Below are positions 44,786 to 53,267 of a DNA stretch of 64,000 nucleotides, piece by piece. Source of the DNA: DUPU01 sp050952465 (GTDB taxonomy: Bacteria > Bacillota > Dehalobacteriia > Dehalobacteriales > Dehalobacteriaceae); assembly GCA_050952465.1 (NCBI GenBank), contig JBMNKZ010000006.1, forward strand, positions 124,001 through 188,000. The letters run 5' to 3'. Under the pieces are notes generated by a model that was not told where the DNA came from, searched no databases, and worked only from the letters and a program-made list of their open reading frames with translations. The position numbers were made by a program, and so were the translations under genes. The number at the start of each line of letters is the position of its first letter. Positions within the stretch are counted from its first letter, which is position 1.

Positions 44786-45649
44786 ATGCGTATACTAGGT
44801 GTTTTTGGCCATCCCATTTCTCATTCTTTATCACCCAAGATGCAAAATGCCGCTCTAAAGGCGTTGGGTTTGGAGAATGAGTTTGTTTATTTAGCCTTTG
44901 ATATTATCCATAATGATTTGGGAAAAGCACTCGAGGCACTTATAGTCCTTGGGGCCAAAGGGGTAAATGTCACCATTCCCTATAAGGAAGCGGTGATTCC
45001 TTATCTTGATGAATTGGATACCTACGCGGAGGCGATTCAGGCGGTAAATGTGATTGTCCATGATCAGGGGAAACTAATTGGCTATAACACAGACGGCATC
45101 GGTTTTATCCGTTCATTACAAGATGATGCTGGAGTTGATCCTCAAGGTAAAAAAATCCTCGTACTGGGGGCTGGGGGAGCGGCCAAAGCAATTTGTGTGG
45201 CTTTAGCAAAGGCCTTACCCCAAGAAATTGTCATTGTCAACCGTACCATTGAACGGGCTGAGTCAATAGGAGAAAAAGTAAGTAAGTTAGGGGCAAAAGT
45301 CCGCAGCTATGATTTTTCTCATCATAGCTTAAATATTTTACAAGAAGAAATCAACAAATCAGAGATTATTATCAATACCACTTCCGTGGGTCTATACCCT
45401 CCTGACCAATCTCTCCTCACGGATTTTCAGGAGATGCTTCATACTCAACAATTGGTGGCAGATATTATTTATGATCCAAAAGAAACCTTATTATTAAAGC
45501 AGGCAAAAAGAAAAGGATGCCGTACCTTATCCGGAGCAGGGATGTTAGTTTACCAGGGGGCGGAGGCTTTTTGCCTTTGGACGGGGCGGGATGCCCCGGT
45601 GGAGGTTATGAGAAAAGTTTTAGAAAAACAGCTGAATCAACAGGGATAA
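44786..45649 (+). CDS. aroE: shikimate dehydrogenase
   Basis: AroE reduces 3-dehydroshikimate with NADPH in aromatic amino acid synthesis. ATG 44786 follows ATAGGGGAG. The 287-residue protein has GHPISHSLSPKMQNAAL, GVNVTIPYKE, GYNTDGIGF, the nucleotide motif LGAGGAAKAI with NRTIERAE, and NTTSVGLYP. Length and motifs are standard. Confidence 0.96.
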   Translation: MRILGVFGHPISHSLSPKMQNAALKALGLENEFVYLAFDIIHNDLGKALEALIVLGAKGVNVTIPYKEAVIPYLDELDTYAEAIQAVNVIVHDQGKLIGYNTDGIGFIRSLQDDAGVDPQGKKILVLGAGGAAKAICVALAKALPQEIVIVNRTIERAESIGEKVSKLGAKVRSYDFSHHSLNILQEEINKSEIIINTTSVGLYPPDQSLLTDFQEMLHTQQLVADIIYDPKETLLLKQAKRKGCRTLSGAGMLVYQGAEAFCLWTGRDAPVEVMRKVLEKQLNQQG

Positions 45650-45670
45650 AGTCGATTAATTCATTAATGA

Positions 45671-45691
45671 GTGCCTAAAGGCACTTTTTTT
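45671..45691 (+). terminator. terminator after aroE
   Basis: GTGCC, TAAA, GGCAC, then T7. Confidence 0.88.
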
Positions 45692-45814
45692 GTCTGATTA
45701 ACTATGAATTACTCTGAACAACACGGAAAGTTTTTGGGATTAATGAAAGGGATATTTATCCTTTTTGAGGAATATTTATAGGTCACAGTCTCATACAATG
45801 AAAGGAGGGTTTCC

Positions 45815-46264
45815 ATGGCCTCACTGACAATTGATCAAGCGAGCAATATTCTGCAAGTTGAGGTGAGTACGTTAAGGTACTGGGAAAAAGAATTTAATGA
45901 TTTTTTAAATATAAAATGTCCTAAAGGGCAAAGAGCCCGTTATACGGAAGAGAGCATCGAAATATTTGCCCAGATTAAAGAACTTCTTTACAATGAGCAA
46001 TACACCATCAAAGGAGCCAAGAGGCGTTTGGAAATGGAACGCACCTTAACCAGTGCCCTGGGAATAGATGCGAATTTTAAAACCACGGTGTTTTTTATGT
46101 TTTCCGCGATTATTCAGGAACTGCAGAAAACTAGGGAAGAGAGCAAAAAACTTACCCACCAGTTAGAGTTACTTCGAAAGGAAAAAGAGGAGGTAGAGTA
46201 TCGTCTGACCGAGGAACAGCAAAAAAGCCTATGGAAATTTCTCGCCGGTAAATTTGGGTCATAA
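45815..46264 (+). CDS. MerR family regulator with C-terminal coiled coil
   Basis: The N-terminal winged helix (MASLTIDQASNILQVEVSTL then RYWEKEF) is a MerR DNA-binding domain. The rest forms a long coiled coil (LQKTREESKKLTHQLELLRK). No metal or ligand site is visible, so its signal is unknown. It ends just before the c-di-GMP riboswitch locus, but the latter has its own promoter. Confidence 0.85.
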   Translation: MASLTIDQASNILQVEVSTLRYWEKEFNDFLNIKCPKGQRARYTEESIEIFAQIKELLYNEQYTIKGAKRRLEMERTLTSALGIDANFKTTVFFMFSAIIQELQKTREESKKLTHQLELLRKEKEEVEYRLTEEQQKSLWKFLAGKFGS

Positions 46265-46280
46265 AAATTAAAAAAATATA

Positions 46281-46310
46281 TTGACTAATTCGTAAATCAT
46301 AGCATATACT
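46281..46310 (+). promoter_or_regulatory. promoter upstream of c-di-GMP riboswitch 1
   Basis: TTGACT (46281-46286), 18 bases, TATACT (46305-46310). The promoter before riboswitch 2 has the same layout (TTGACC-18-TATACT), which supports both. Confidence 0.7.
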
Positions 46311-46406
46311 GGTCATGATGACTTTTCTTGAAAATTAATCAAAATAAGATAAGCATTACCAACTATTTGGTTCTATTTAAAAGCCAATGATACAAATTAA
46401 AGAAAA

Positions 46407-46524
46407 TTGACTTTGAAAAAGGCAAACCATCTGAAAAGATGGGGCGCAAAGTTAGGAATCTAAATCACTGCATAGTGGTATGATTGTCCGACTGCCGAAA
46501 TTAATTTTTCGCGCAGTCTTTTTT
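46407..46524 (+). ncRNA. class I cyclic-di-GMP riboswitch 1 with terminator
   Basis: The GEMM-I core is clear: GGCAAACC, a stem CCATCT/AGATGG capped by a GAAA tetraloop, GGGGCGCAAAG, then a second hairpin starting TAAATCA and ending ATGATTGTCC. A terminator follows at 46490-46524: GACTGC...GCAGTC with TTTTTT. The terminator uses the 3' end of the aptamer, so binding of c-di-GMP probably blocks it and turns the downstream sipW operon on (inferred). From the terminator to sipW is about 150 bases. Confidence 0.9.
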
Positions 46525-46673
46525 AATACAAAAAATATGTACAATGTTGTCTTTAAACCCCAATTGCCCCAAAAATAGTAAAATAATAGAAAATATTTAA
46601 AGACTGTACTAATAAATATGGTATAATATACAAAAGAATTTATAAACATCATATCTCGAAAGGGGCATCATTC

Positions 46674-47330
46674 ATGGAAGAACAGAACAATCAAAAAAGG
46701 ACTTTAGGGAAAGTATTAACAGGTATTGGCTATGCTGTATGCGTATTTTTGGCAATGATTTTTATCATCAATGTGACCATGATTGTCAAGTCTTACATAT
46801 ATCCTGATAAAGTACCTGATTTTATGGGATATAAACCGTTTATCGTTTTATCCGGTTCCATGGAGCCGGAAATCCTGGCCGGAGATTTAATTGTCACAAA
46901 AGAAATTATTCCGGAAAACCTTCAGGTAGGTGACGTTATTTCTTTTCGGGTGGAAGAGGATATTGTAGTATCTCACAGGGTAACGGAAATTCAAAACGAA
47001 GGGGGGCTGTCTTTTCTAACCAAAGGTGATGCCAATACGGGGATGGACGCGACCGAAGTTCTACCGGAAAGTATCGAGGGTTTATACATATGGCGGGGAG
47101 CTGGATTAGGGAGGTTTGCCCTCTTCCTCCAAACACCAATCGGTATGTTGATTTTTGTAGTGACACCCCTCTGTTTGTTTATTATTTATGACATTGTCTC
47201 AAGGAATAGGCGTAGTAAGAAAAAGAGCGACCGGGAAGCGGAACTGGAAGCGGAACTTGCCGCACTGAAAGCGGCAAAGGAGGAAAATACCGGTACTGGT
47301 GATTCCGAACAGAAAACGTTGATGCAGTAG
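46674..47330 (+). CDS. sipW: SipW-type (ER-type) signal peptidase I, copy 1
   Basis: The 218-residue protein has an N-terminal membrane helix (about 16-40), the catalytic Ser in VLSGSMEP (S62), His in VVSHRV (H101) replacing the usual Lys, and KGDAN (D119). A second helix lies near 150-175, then a charged, Ala/Glu-rich cytoplasmic tail. Ser-His peptidases of this type process TasA and similar fibre proteins in Bacillus. Several TasA-like proteins follow. It is the first gene after riboswitch 1. Confidence 0.92.
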   Translation: MEEQNNQKRTLGKVLTGIGYAVCVFLAMIFIINVTMIVKSYIYPDKVPDFMGYKPFIVLSGSMEPEILAGDLIVTKEIIPENLQVGDVISFRVEEDIVVSHRVTEIQNEGGLSFLTKGDANTGMDATEVLPESIEGLYIWRGAGLGRFALFLQTPIGMLIFVVTPLCLFIIYDIVSRNRRSKKKSDREAELEAELAALKAAKEENTGTGDSEQKTLMQ

Positions 47331-47524
47331 ATAGTGACTTTTTGCAATTTTAAATAATGAAAATTCTTTTGAGAGAGGTGATTGTGGAGCGAAGTAAGAT
47401 ATATCATAGGTTGCCATGGGGACGCGTGGCTAGCCCGCAGAAAGGTTTTTCTGTAAATTGAACAATGAACCTATAAGTCAAAGGGAAAGCATAAAGGGTA
47501 AGTTTAAAAGAAAGGATTGATAAC
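47331..47524 (+). promoter_or_regulatory. intergenic leader between sipW and the first tasA-like gene
   Basis: ATAGGTT (about 47405) and AACCTAT (about 47469) could close a structured region that holds CCATGGGGACGCGTGG and CAGAAAGGTTTTTCTG hairpins. I do not recognise a known riboswitch. The second half, AAGGTTTTTCTGTAAATTGA onward, is also similar to the sequence before the second tasA-like gene. A GTG at 47384 behind GAGAGAGGTG could start a 25-residue peptide. Confidence 0.35.
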
Positions 47525-48289
47525 ATGATTAATAAAAAACGCGTTTTTCGCATTGCTGCCCTACTTCTGGTGCTCTGCATGATATCCACCGTGATGATTT
47601 CGGGGACGTTTGCTAAGTATACCAGTGCGTACGCAGGACAGGACACAGCATTAGTGGCGAGGTGGAGCTTTGTAGCTCAGGAAGGAACAACTAATTTAGG
47701 TGCTCCTGGTGATACACCACTAAAAGCTTTAGATTTATTTGGTCACGCGTATGATACTAATATTAATGAAAAGGATGGCGAGGATTTCATTATCGCTCCG
47801 GGCGTGGATGGCGATTTTACTATTAATTTAAAATTCCTCTCTGACGTTAATGCTGAAATAACTGTAGACTTTACAGAAGACGATACAGACACAGTAGCCG
47901 ATGGTCTGCCAATCGAGTATTCAGTAGTTGATGGTACTTGGGTAACATTGGACAAATTACCTAGTGCTTTTGCGACAAAGATAGTCGCTGATAATGGAAC
48001 AGAATTAGAAAATGCTGTAAATAACACATTTACCTTTAAGAGGTCTGATATTGATGCTGCAGATGCAATAGAGATATCTCAAGTAGTAAAGTGGCGATGG
48101 GCATTTGATTTGGACGCTCAGGATGGTGATACAGTTACAGCAATTGCTTCAGATGATGATATAGATACAGAATTTGGTAATGCTTCAGCGTTAGGTGGAG
48201 CTACCCGGACGAAGTATATCTTAAATGTTTCGGTCAAAGCTGAACAACTTGCTCCTACCAAAGTTGCTGAAGAGGATGCTTGGGAATAA
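47525..48289 (+). CDS. TasA/camelysin-like secreted protein 1
   Basis: The 254-residue protein begins MINKKRVFRIAALLLVLCMI, a signal peptide, then SGTFAKYTSAYAGQDTALVARWSF, the pattern seen in SipW substrates (TasA, CalY). Later it has FIIAPGVDGDFTINL and a C-terminal WRWAFDLD...KYILNVSVKAEQ, a beta-rich camelysin-like fold. It should be exported, cut by SipW and possibly polymerise into surface fibres. Two paralogues follow. Confidence 0.82.
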   Translation: MINKKRVFRIAALLLVLCMISTVMISGTFAKYTSAYAGQDTALVARWSFVAQEGTTNLGAPGDTPLKALDLFGHAYDTNINEKDGEDFIIAPGVDGDFTINLKFLSDVNAEITVDFTEDDTDTVADGLPIEYSVVDGTWVTLDKLPSAFATKIVADNGTELENAVNNTFTFKRSDIDAADAIEISQVVKWRWAFDLDAQDGDTVTAIASDDDIDTEFGNASALGGATRTKYILNVSVKAEQLAPTKVAEEDAWE

Positions 48290-48299
48290 TAATCCAAAG

Positions 48300-48350
48300 A
48301 GAGCCATCGGCTCTCGTGCAGGGGCTGTAAAAAATGCATACAGCCCCTGC
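48300..48350 (+). terminator. strong hairpins after tasA-like gene 1
   Basis: GAGAGCC/GGCTCTC is followed by a 12-base stem, GCAGGGGCTGTA (48318-48329) and TACAGCCCCTGC (48339-48350). There is no T-run, so it may be an mRNA-stabilising or processing element rather than a terminator. Confidence 0.5.
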
Positions 48351-48355
48351 AAGGT

Positions 48356-48450
48356 AGCCGAATCTGAAACAAAATCCGAACCGGTGATTTTTTGAATCAG
48401 CTAATTCTAAAAATAATAACGGCACAAACGTAAGAAATTAATATTTAGTA
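48356..48450 (+). pseudogene. ghost 5' end of the gene now at 50173
   Basis: CCGGTGATTTTTTGAATCAG and AATAACGGCACAAACGTAAG align with the leader and first codons of the larger secreted-protein gene at 50150-50220 (CCGGGGTGATTTTCTGAATC, AATAACGTGAACAAACGCAA). The start ATG is lost (ATT). It suggests that a tasA-like gene plus its downstream partner were duplicated and the partner was deleted here. The rest of the 308-base gap shows nothing else. Confidence 0.55.
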
Positions 48451-48597
48451 TAAATTCTATACCTGCTTATAGTTTGATTAGAAATTACTCTAATAAAAAA
48501 TGAAGTAAGGTGTTTAACCTCATTCAGCTTTATAATTTGTGTAAGGTTTTTTATCAATTGAACCACGAAGCAAAAATTATAAAAGGTATCAAGAACC

Positions 48598-49323
48598 ATG
48601 AAAAACAAAAAAAGGGTTTTAAGTATAGCTGCGATCTTGCTGTTACTCTGTATGATATCGACCGCGATGTTCTCGGAGACGTTTGCTAGGTACATTAGTG
48701 AATATGCAGGATATGATACTGCGATAGTAGCTAAGTGGAATTTGGAAGTAACGGATGGTGGTGACACTGGTTATGCAATTTCTCCAGCTACTGTAGCAGA
48801 AATTAATTTATTTTCCCACGTATATAATGAAAACATTATTCAACTTATGGGAAAAAAATATATAATTGCTCCCGGTGTCCAGGGTGATTTTGTTATAGAT
48901 ATAACAAACAACAGTGATGTGGCAGCGGAGGTTAGCTTTGATATTACAGAATCAGATACAGATGGTGGAGCTGACATACCAATAGAGTTCTATATTCATG
49001 AGGAAGCAGATGGATTTAATAACGATTGGAGCGTTATAGGCGATAAAATATTGAATTTATCAGGATTGCAAACAAAACTGAATAGTTTTGAAAATAATAA
49101 AAAAATTATTCTTGAACCGAAAGAAGCAGGAACAACTGATAAATTTAACACGACTGTGTACTGGAGATGGGCATATGAGCAGGATCCGGCTAATCCAACT
49201 GCCGGTGATTCTACTGACACAATTTTGGGCAATAATTCAGCCAAGGGCGATCGCACAAAATATACTCTAAATATAAAGGTCACAGCAACACAAGTAGCCC
49301 CTGCACCAATTTCAGAACCGTAG
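48598..49323 (+). CDS. TasA/camelysin-like secreted protein 2
   Basis: A paralogue of the preceding protein, 241 residues. It starts MKNKKRVLSIAAILLLLCMI, then FARYISEYAGYDTAIVAKWNLEV, and contains YIIAPGVQGDFVIDI and WRWAYEQDP...KYTLNIKVTATQ. Signal peptide, SipW-type cleavage region and beta-rich mature part are all conserved. The middle part differs from copies 1 and 3, so the copies are not recent duplicates. Confidence 0.82.
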   Translation: MKNKKRVLSIAAILLLLCMISTAMFSETFARYISEYAGYDTAIVAKWNLEVTDGGDTGYAISPATVAEINLFSHVYNENIIQLMGKKYIIAPGVQGDFVIDITNNSDVAAEVSFDITESDTDGGADIPIEFYIHEEADGFNNDWSVIGDKILNLSGLQTKLNSFENNKKIILEPKEAGTTDKFNTTVYWRWAYEQDPANPTAGDSTDTILGNNSAKGDRTKYTLNIKVTATQVAPAPISEP

Positions 49324-49438
49324 TTAGTTTTATTTGTAGGGACACAATACATGGTGTCAGATTAAGTAAAGCAAGGTTTAACCGAATTCACGTTTCATAA
49401 GTTGCATAAAGGTATTTTAGGGAAAGGAACCAAAACAG

Positions 49439-50089
49439 ATGAAAAGTAAAAAAAGGGTTTTAAGTACTGCTGCACTCCTTTTACTACTCTGCATAATTTC
49501 TACTGTTATGATCTCGGGGACGTTTGCTGAATATACTAGTACTTACTATGGGACAGATACGGCAATTGTAGCTAAGTGGGAATTTGTAGCTTCTGATCAA
49601 GACGACAAGACTCTAAAACCTGAAGGTGATTCTGATCAACGGATAAATTTATTTAAGCAAACAGATGGTCCAATAATGGATAAAATCAAAGAGGGTGGTG
49701 AGGATTACACTGTCATTGCTCCAGGTGTTGAAGGTAGCTTTATACTTCAACTTGTTAATAAGAGTAATATAGCTGCAAAAATTGAATTTGATGTCAAGAA
49801 AAATATAGGAGTAGGTTTTGTGGATGTTCCCATGGTATATTCGATCAGTTATTCTGATAGAGAAATAAAAGATATTAGTCTCAGCAAACTTACAGATGAA
49901 TTAAATGATCTTGACATTGTGCTTGACCACAAAGATGGCGATACTCCTAACGATAACGTTACAGTCCACTGGCAATGGAAGCTTGACGGGGATGATACTA
50001 TCGACACAGGCTTGGGTACTTATGATGATGATTTAAATAAAAAATATAGTTTAACTATTGGAGTAACTGCTACACAGGTTACTAAGTAG
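49439..50089 (+). CDS. TasA/camelysin-like secreted protein 3
   Basis: The third paralogue, 216 residues, starts MKSKKRVLSTAALLLLLCII, followed by SGTFAEYTSTYYGTDTAIVAKWEF. It has VIAPGVEGSFILQLVNKSN and a C-terminal HWQWKLDGDD...KYSLTIGVTATQ. It is the shortest of the three. The ATG follows GGGAAAGGAACC. It is likely expressed from the same transcript as sipW copy 1. Confidence 0.82.
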   Translation: MKSKKRVLSTAALLLLLCIISTVMISGTFAEYTSTYYGTDTAIVAKWEFVASDQDDKTLKPEGDSDQRINLFKQTDGPIMDKIKEGGEDYTVIAPGVEGSFILQLVNKSNIAAKIEFDVKKNIGVGFVDVPMVYSISYSDREIKDISLSKLTDELNDLDIVLDHKDGDTPNDNVTVHWQWKLDGDDTIDTGLGTYDDDLNKKYSLTIGVTATQVTK

Positions 50090-50172
50090 GGCTTTTAACC
50101 CTTACACCTTAATCTATAAAATATGAAGGTTCCGAACCAAAGCGAAACCGGGGTGATTTTCTGAATCAACTC

Positions 50173-51348
50173 ATGCAAAAAGAGAATAACGTGAACAAAC
50201 GCAAGAATTTTATGCTTTTTCTTATCATCACCATGATCATTGTTTACATTGCTGTGCCCACCTATGGATTAATCCGCGACATAGTGGGTCCGGGGGAAGC
50301 AGTGTTTGTTCTGAATTCACCCCTGCCCGATGCGCAGATGAACAGACCGGAACGTGGTTTGATTGAGAGAATACATGATTTTCTTTTTCCACCCAAAGAT
50401 GTGCCCGTTCCAATTCTACAGCGTATTGACTTAAAAGGCAGGGTTATTTATTCGGACAAAACCCCTTTTGCTCACGGGTTGATTGAGTTAAGGAGTGAAC
50501 CCCGCTATACCCGAACTGATGCTGAAGGATATTTTATCTTCATGGATGTTGAGGTGGGTGCCCATACAGTAAGCGTTCTAGACGAAAACGGACATGTGCT
50601 GGCTAGTTGTTTTATCGAGATAGAGCGCACTATGGAGATAAAAGATGCCGAATTAGTCCGCCTTCCTGATGGTACTCTTGTTTTTCAAGTTGCGGTGGAC
50701 ATTAAAGTGTTAGAAATTACGCTGACTTTGAAAAAAGATGCGGATGGAAAGGTCACCGGTATTGAAAAGGTTGACTTAGGGATCGTTACTGATGAGCCGG
50801 AAGAACCTTTACCTCCTGAGGAGCCTCCTATTGAACCGGAAGAACCGCCTGTTATACCGGAAGACCCTAAGGATGATCCAGACCCAAATCCTCCTCCGCC
50901 GTCGCCGGACGGATTTGACTTTGATGTCTTTGACACGGCTACCACGGTACGGTATGGAAGTGAGAGTGCGGTAAAAGTTAATATTTTCGGTGCCAAGAAA
51001 CTAATTGCCCCGGGCATGAGGGGAAGTTAACAATTCACGGTAGATAACAGGGGGAACGATTACGCTTCGGTTTACGATATTACTTTTAAGACATTTGATA
51101 ACCTTCCGGCCGACATTAAGATTCCTATGCGCTACCGCCTAAAAGCGGACGGTGTCTATGTGGCAGGCAATGATACAACCTGGTGTACTGCAGATGAGCT
51201 TTATCAGGACTCGGTGGTGGCCGGAGGGAAGCATGTGAAATATACCTTGGATTGGCATTGGCCACAGGGGGAAGGTGACAACGATTTTATTCCCTTTGCC
51301 GGCTATTCATATAGTGTAATCATTAAGGTTACGGCGCAAAAGCAGTAA
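50173..51348 (+). pseudogene. secreted protein: carboxypeptidase-regulatory-like domain, Pro/Glu linker, TasA-like C-terminus, with an in-frame stop
   Basis: Residues 1-30 form a signal/anchor. A beta-sandwich part (ILQRIDLKGRVIYSDKTPFA to VGAHTVSVLDENGH, about 78-140) resembles carboxypeptidase regulatory domains. A Pro/Glu-rich linker follows (EEPLPPEEPPIEPEEPPVIP). The TasA-like part begins FDVFDTATTVRYGSESAVKV and IAPGMRGS, then TAA at 51028-51030, and continues in the same frame with QFTVDNRGNDYASVYDITFK to 51348. This is a substitution, not an indel. The stop may be real or an error. Confidence 0.72.
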
Positions 51349-51365
51349 GGAGGCTTTTAACATCA

Positions 51366-51902
51366 TTGAATGAAAAACAGAAAAAAATGATGACAACATT
51401 TCTTATTTATCTACCTCTGGGCTTTTTAGCTTTCTTGATTTTAATGAACCTTTATCTCGGCATTAACAAAGCCGTTACCCATAATCCGGTGCCCAAGGTG
51501 TTTGGCTTTGCCCCCTTGATTGTGCTTTCCGGTTCCATGGAGCCCGCCATTTATCCCGGTGATGTGGTGGTGATCCGCGCACAGGGGGCGGAGAAATATA
51601 AAATTGGCGATATCGCCACTTATTTGGACGGGCAAATAGTTTTTACCCACCGGATTGTAGGCGAGGAAAACGGTATGTTTATCCTCAAGGGTGACAGCAA
51701 CAATACCGTGGACGATACGGTAAAACCGGAACAATTTGAAGGGAAGGTGCTCCTCACCATCCCCAAAATCGGTGTGGCCATCGTATTTTTAAAAAGGCCT
51801 GCCGGCATGGCTGCTTTAGTTTTGTTATTTCTCCTTTATCTTTTTGCCGAGGATTTCTATGATAAAATTAAAAAGGTGCGGCAGCAAGCGGACAGTAAAT
51901 GA
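51366..51902 (+). CDS. sipW: SipW-type signal peptidase I, copy 2
   Basis: A shorter paralogue (178 residues) of copy 1, with Ser in VLSGSMEP (S57), His in VFTHRIV (H95) and KGDSNN (D110). Membrane helices lie at about 11-32 and 143-165. TTG 51366 is used, 12 bases after TAAGGAGG, which is long; ATG 51370 is out of frame. It may serve the protein encoded next, which has a somewhat different signal peptide. Confidence 0.9.
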   Translation: MNEKQKKMMTTFLIYLPLGFLAFLILMNLYLGINKAVTHNPVPKVFGFAPLIVLSGSMEPAIYPGDVVVIRAQGAEKYKIGDIATYLDGQIVFTHRIVGEENGMFILKGDSNNTVDDTVKPEQFEGKVLLTIPKIGVAIVFLKRPAGMAALVLLFLLYLFAEDFYDKIKKVRQQADSK

Positions 51903-51913
51903 GGTGGTGACCG

Positions 51914-53041
51914 GTGAAACTAAGGAAGGCTTTATTAATTTTGATTATCTTGGTATCTGTTAGCTCTGGTATTTTATCATCAACTTTGGCCAGGTTTACC
52001 GATGAACTGGCCGGCTTTGACTCTGCCCTGGTGGCTAAATGGAATTTCAGCGCCCGGGGAGAAGATGATGAACCCGGTGAGTTTTATAATAAAGGATTTA
52101 CCTTTGATTTGTTTAGGATGGACAATGAGAAATCCCTGGAACCCATGGATGTGGGGGTGAAAAGCTTTACCTTTACTGGTGGCGGTTCCGATGTGGGGAT
52201 TCTCTACAATGTGGAAATGAATGCCAAGGATTTCCTTGAGCCGATTCCCGGTACCGTGGCCACAGATAATGCGGTTGTTTATGCTCCTTTTATTTTTAAA
52301 ATTGCAGTATCGATAAATGATGGGGCCGGGGATACTCCGCCTGAAGTTTTTCCTTTTCAGGATGATGCTGACAGCGGCTGGTTCAGGCCGAAGGATATCG
52401 ACACAGATGAAGACGGATTTTTCCCTATTTTTAACGAGGACTCCTATTTTTCTCCGGGGAGCATAGACCAGGTTACGGTTACCGTTTACTGGCAGTGGAA
52501 TACCTCATTTTATATCAATGACTTAAAACCTGATTGGGCTGACCCTGACACCTCCAAGGTCGCGGGTGAAAAATATTTACATTATTATCAAGTGGCATAC
52601 GATGAGTATTATGGCCCTGGAGGCCTAGATGCTCAGAGAAAGGAAGCGGCCGAGGCGGTAAGAGATTATTTAAGAGAGCATGGCAGCCCATCTGACGACC
52701 ACACCTGGATCCACTATATTAGATGTAAGGCAAACCATGGTGCGGAATATGCCGCAATAGAAGATCCTGAGGCAAAAGAAGCTTACTTTAATGAGCACGG
52801 AGGTAGTTTTGATACAGAAGATAATATTATCTGGGAATATCATGAGGTTCCTTGCCCGGCAAATCATTTTGCGGAGTATAATCATTTGGTGGATGAGGAG
52901 CATGACGCGATTGAAGCCTGTGAGACCTCTTTAATGGCGGCTTATGATGATTATGATACCTTGGCGGCGGATGCCTTAGCAGAGAAAGAATCGGTGAAAG
53001 TGATTTTCCGCATCCGGGGAGAACAAATGAAACCGCAGTAA
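51914..53041 (+). CDS. long TasA-like protein with Cys/His-containing insertion
   Basis: The 375-residue protein starts MKLRKALLILIILVSVSSGI and has FTDELAGFDSALVAKWNFSAR, the SipW-substrate pattern. An unusual insertion (about residues 215-355) is rich in His, Asp, Glu and Tyr and repeats a motif: RCKANHGAEYAAIEDPEA and PCPANHFAEYNHLVDEE. Each has C-x-A-N-H-x-A-E-Y, so a metal site is possible (inferred). The last residues VKVIFRIRGEQ resume the camelysin-like strand. GTG start after GAGGTGGTGACC. Confidence 0.8.
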   Translation: MKLRKALLILIILVSVSSGILSSTLARFTDELAGFDSALVAKWNFSARGEDDEPGEFYNKGFTFDLFRMDNEKSLEPMDVGVKSFTFTGGGSDVGILYNVEMNAKDFLEPIPGTVATDNAVVYAPFIFKIAVSINDGAGDTPPEVFPFQDDADSGWFRPKDIDTDEDGFFPIFNEDSYFSPGSIDQVTVTVYWQWNTSFYINDLKPDWADPDTSKVAGEKYLHYYQVAYDEYYGPGGLDAQRKEAAEAVRDYLREHGSPSDDHTWIHYIRCKANHGAEYAAIEDPEAKEAYFNEHGGSFDTEDNIIWEYHEVPCPANHFAEYNHLVDEEHDAIEACETSLMAAYDDYDTLAADALAEKESVKVIFRIRGEQMKPQ

Positions 53042-53049
53042 AATTTTTC

Positions 53050-53079
53050 TTGACCTAAAGCTGGGCCTTAGTTTATACT
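53050..53079 (+). promoter_or_regulatory. promoter of the tandem riboswitch leader
   Basis: TTGACC (53050-53055), 18 bases, TATACT (53074-53079). Same layout as the promoter before riboswitch 1. It lies 9 bases after the stop of the TasA-like gene. Confidence 0.72.
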
Positions 53080-53112
53080 GTAAATAGGGATACTAGTGAT
53101 AAGATATTCATA

Positions 53113-53229
53113 TTTGACTTCACTCAGGGCAAACTGGCTGAAAGGCCGGGGCGCAAAGTCAGGAGTCTAAATCACCGATGGTGATATGATCGTCCGACTG
53201 CCGAAATTAATTTTTCGTGCAGTCTTTTT
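53113..53229 (+). ncRNA. class I cyclic-di-GMP riboswitch 2 with terminator
   Basis: Core: CAGGGCAAAC, stem CTGGCT/GGCCGG with GAAA loop, GGGGCGCAAAG, TAAATCACC...GGTGATATGATCGTCC. Stem pairs differ from riboswitches 1 and 3 but remain complementary, which supports the structure by covariation. The terminator is GACTGC...GCAGTC (53196-53224) with TTTTT. Confidence 0.9.
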
Positions 53230-53267
53230 ATTTATATTTAAAGAATTTTGTAAGAAAATTTTATAAT

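Noticed and set aside
50685..51017. Gly/Ser-rich minus-strand open frame
   Set aside because: It is the reverse of the Pro/Glu linker of the secreted protein and has no start signals.
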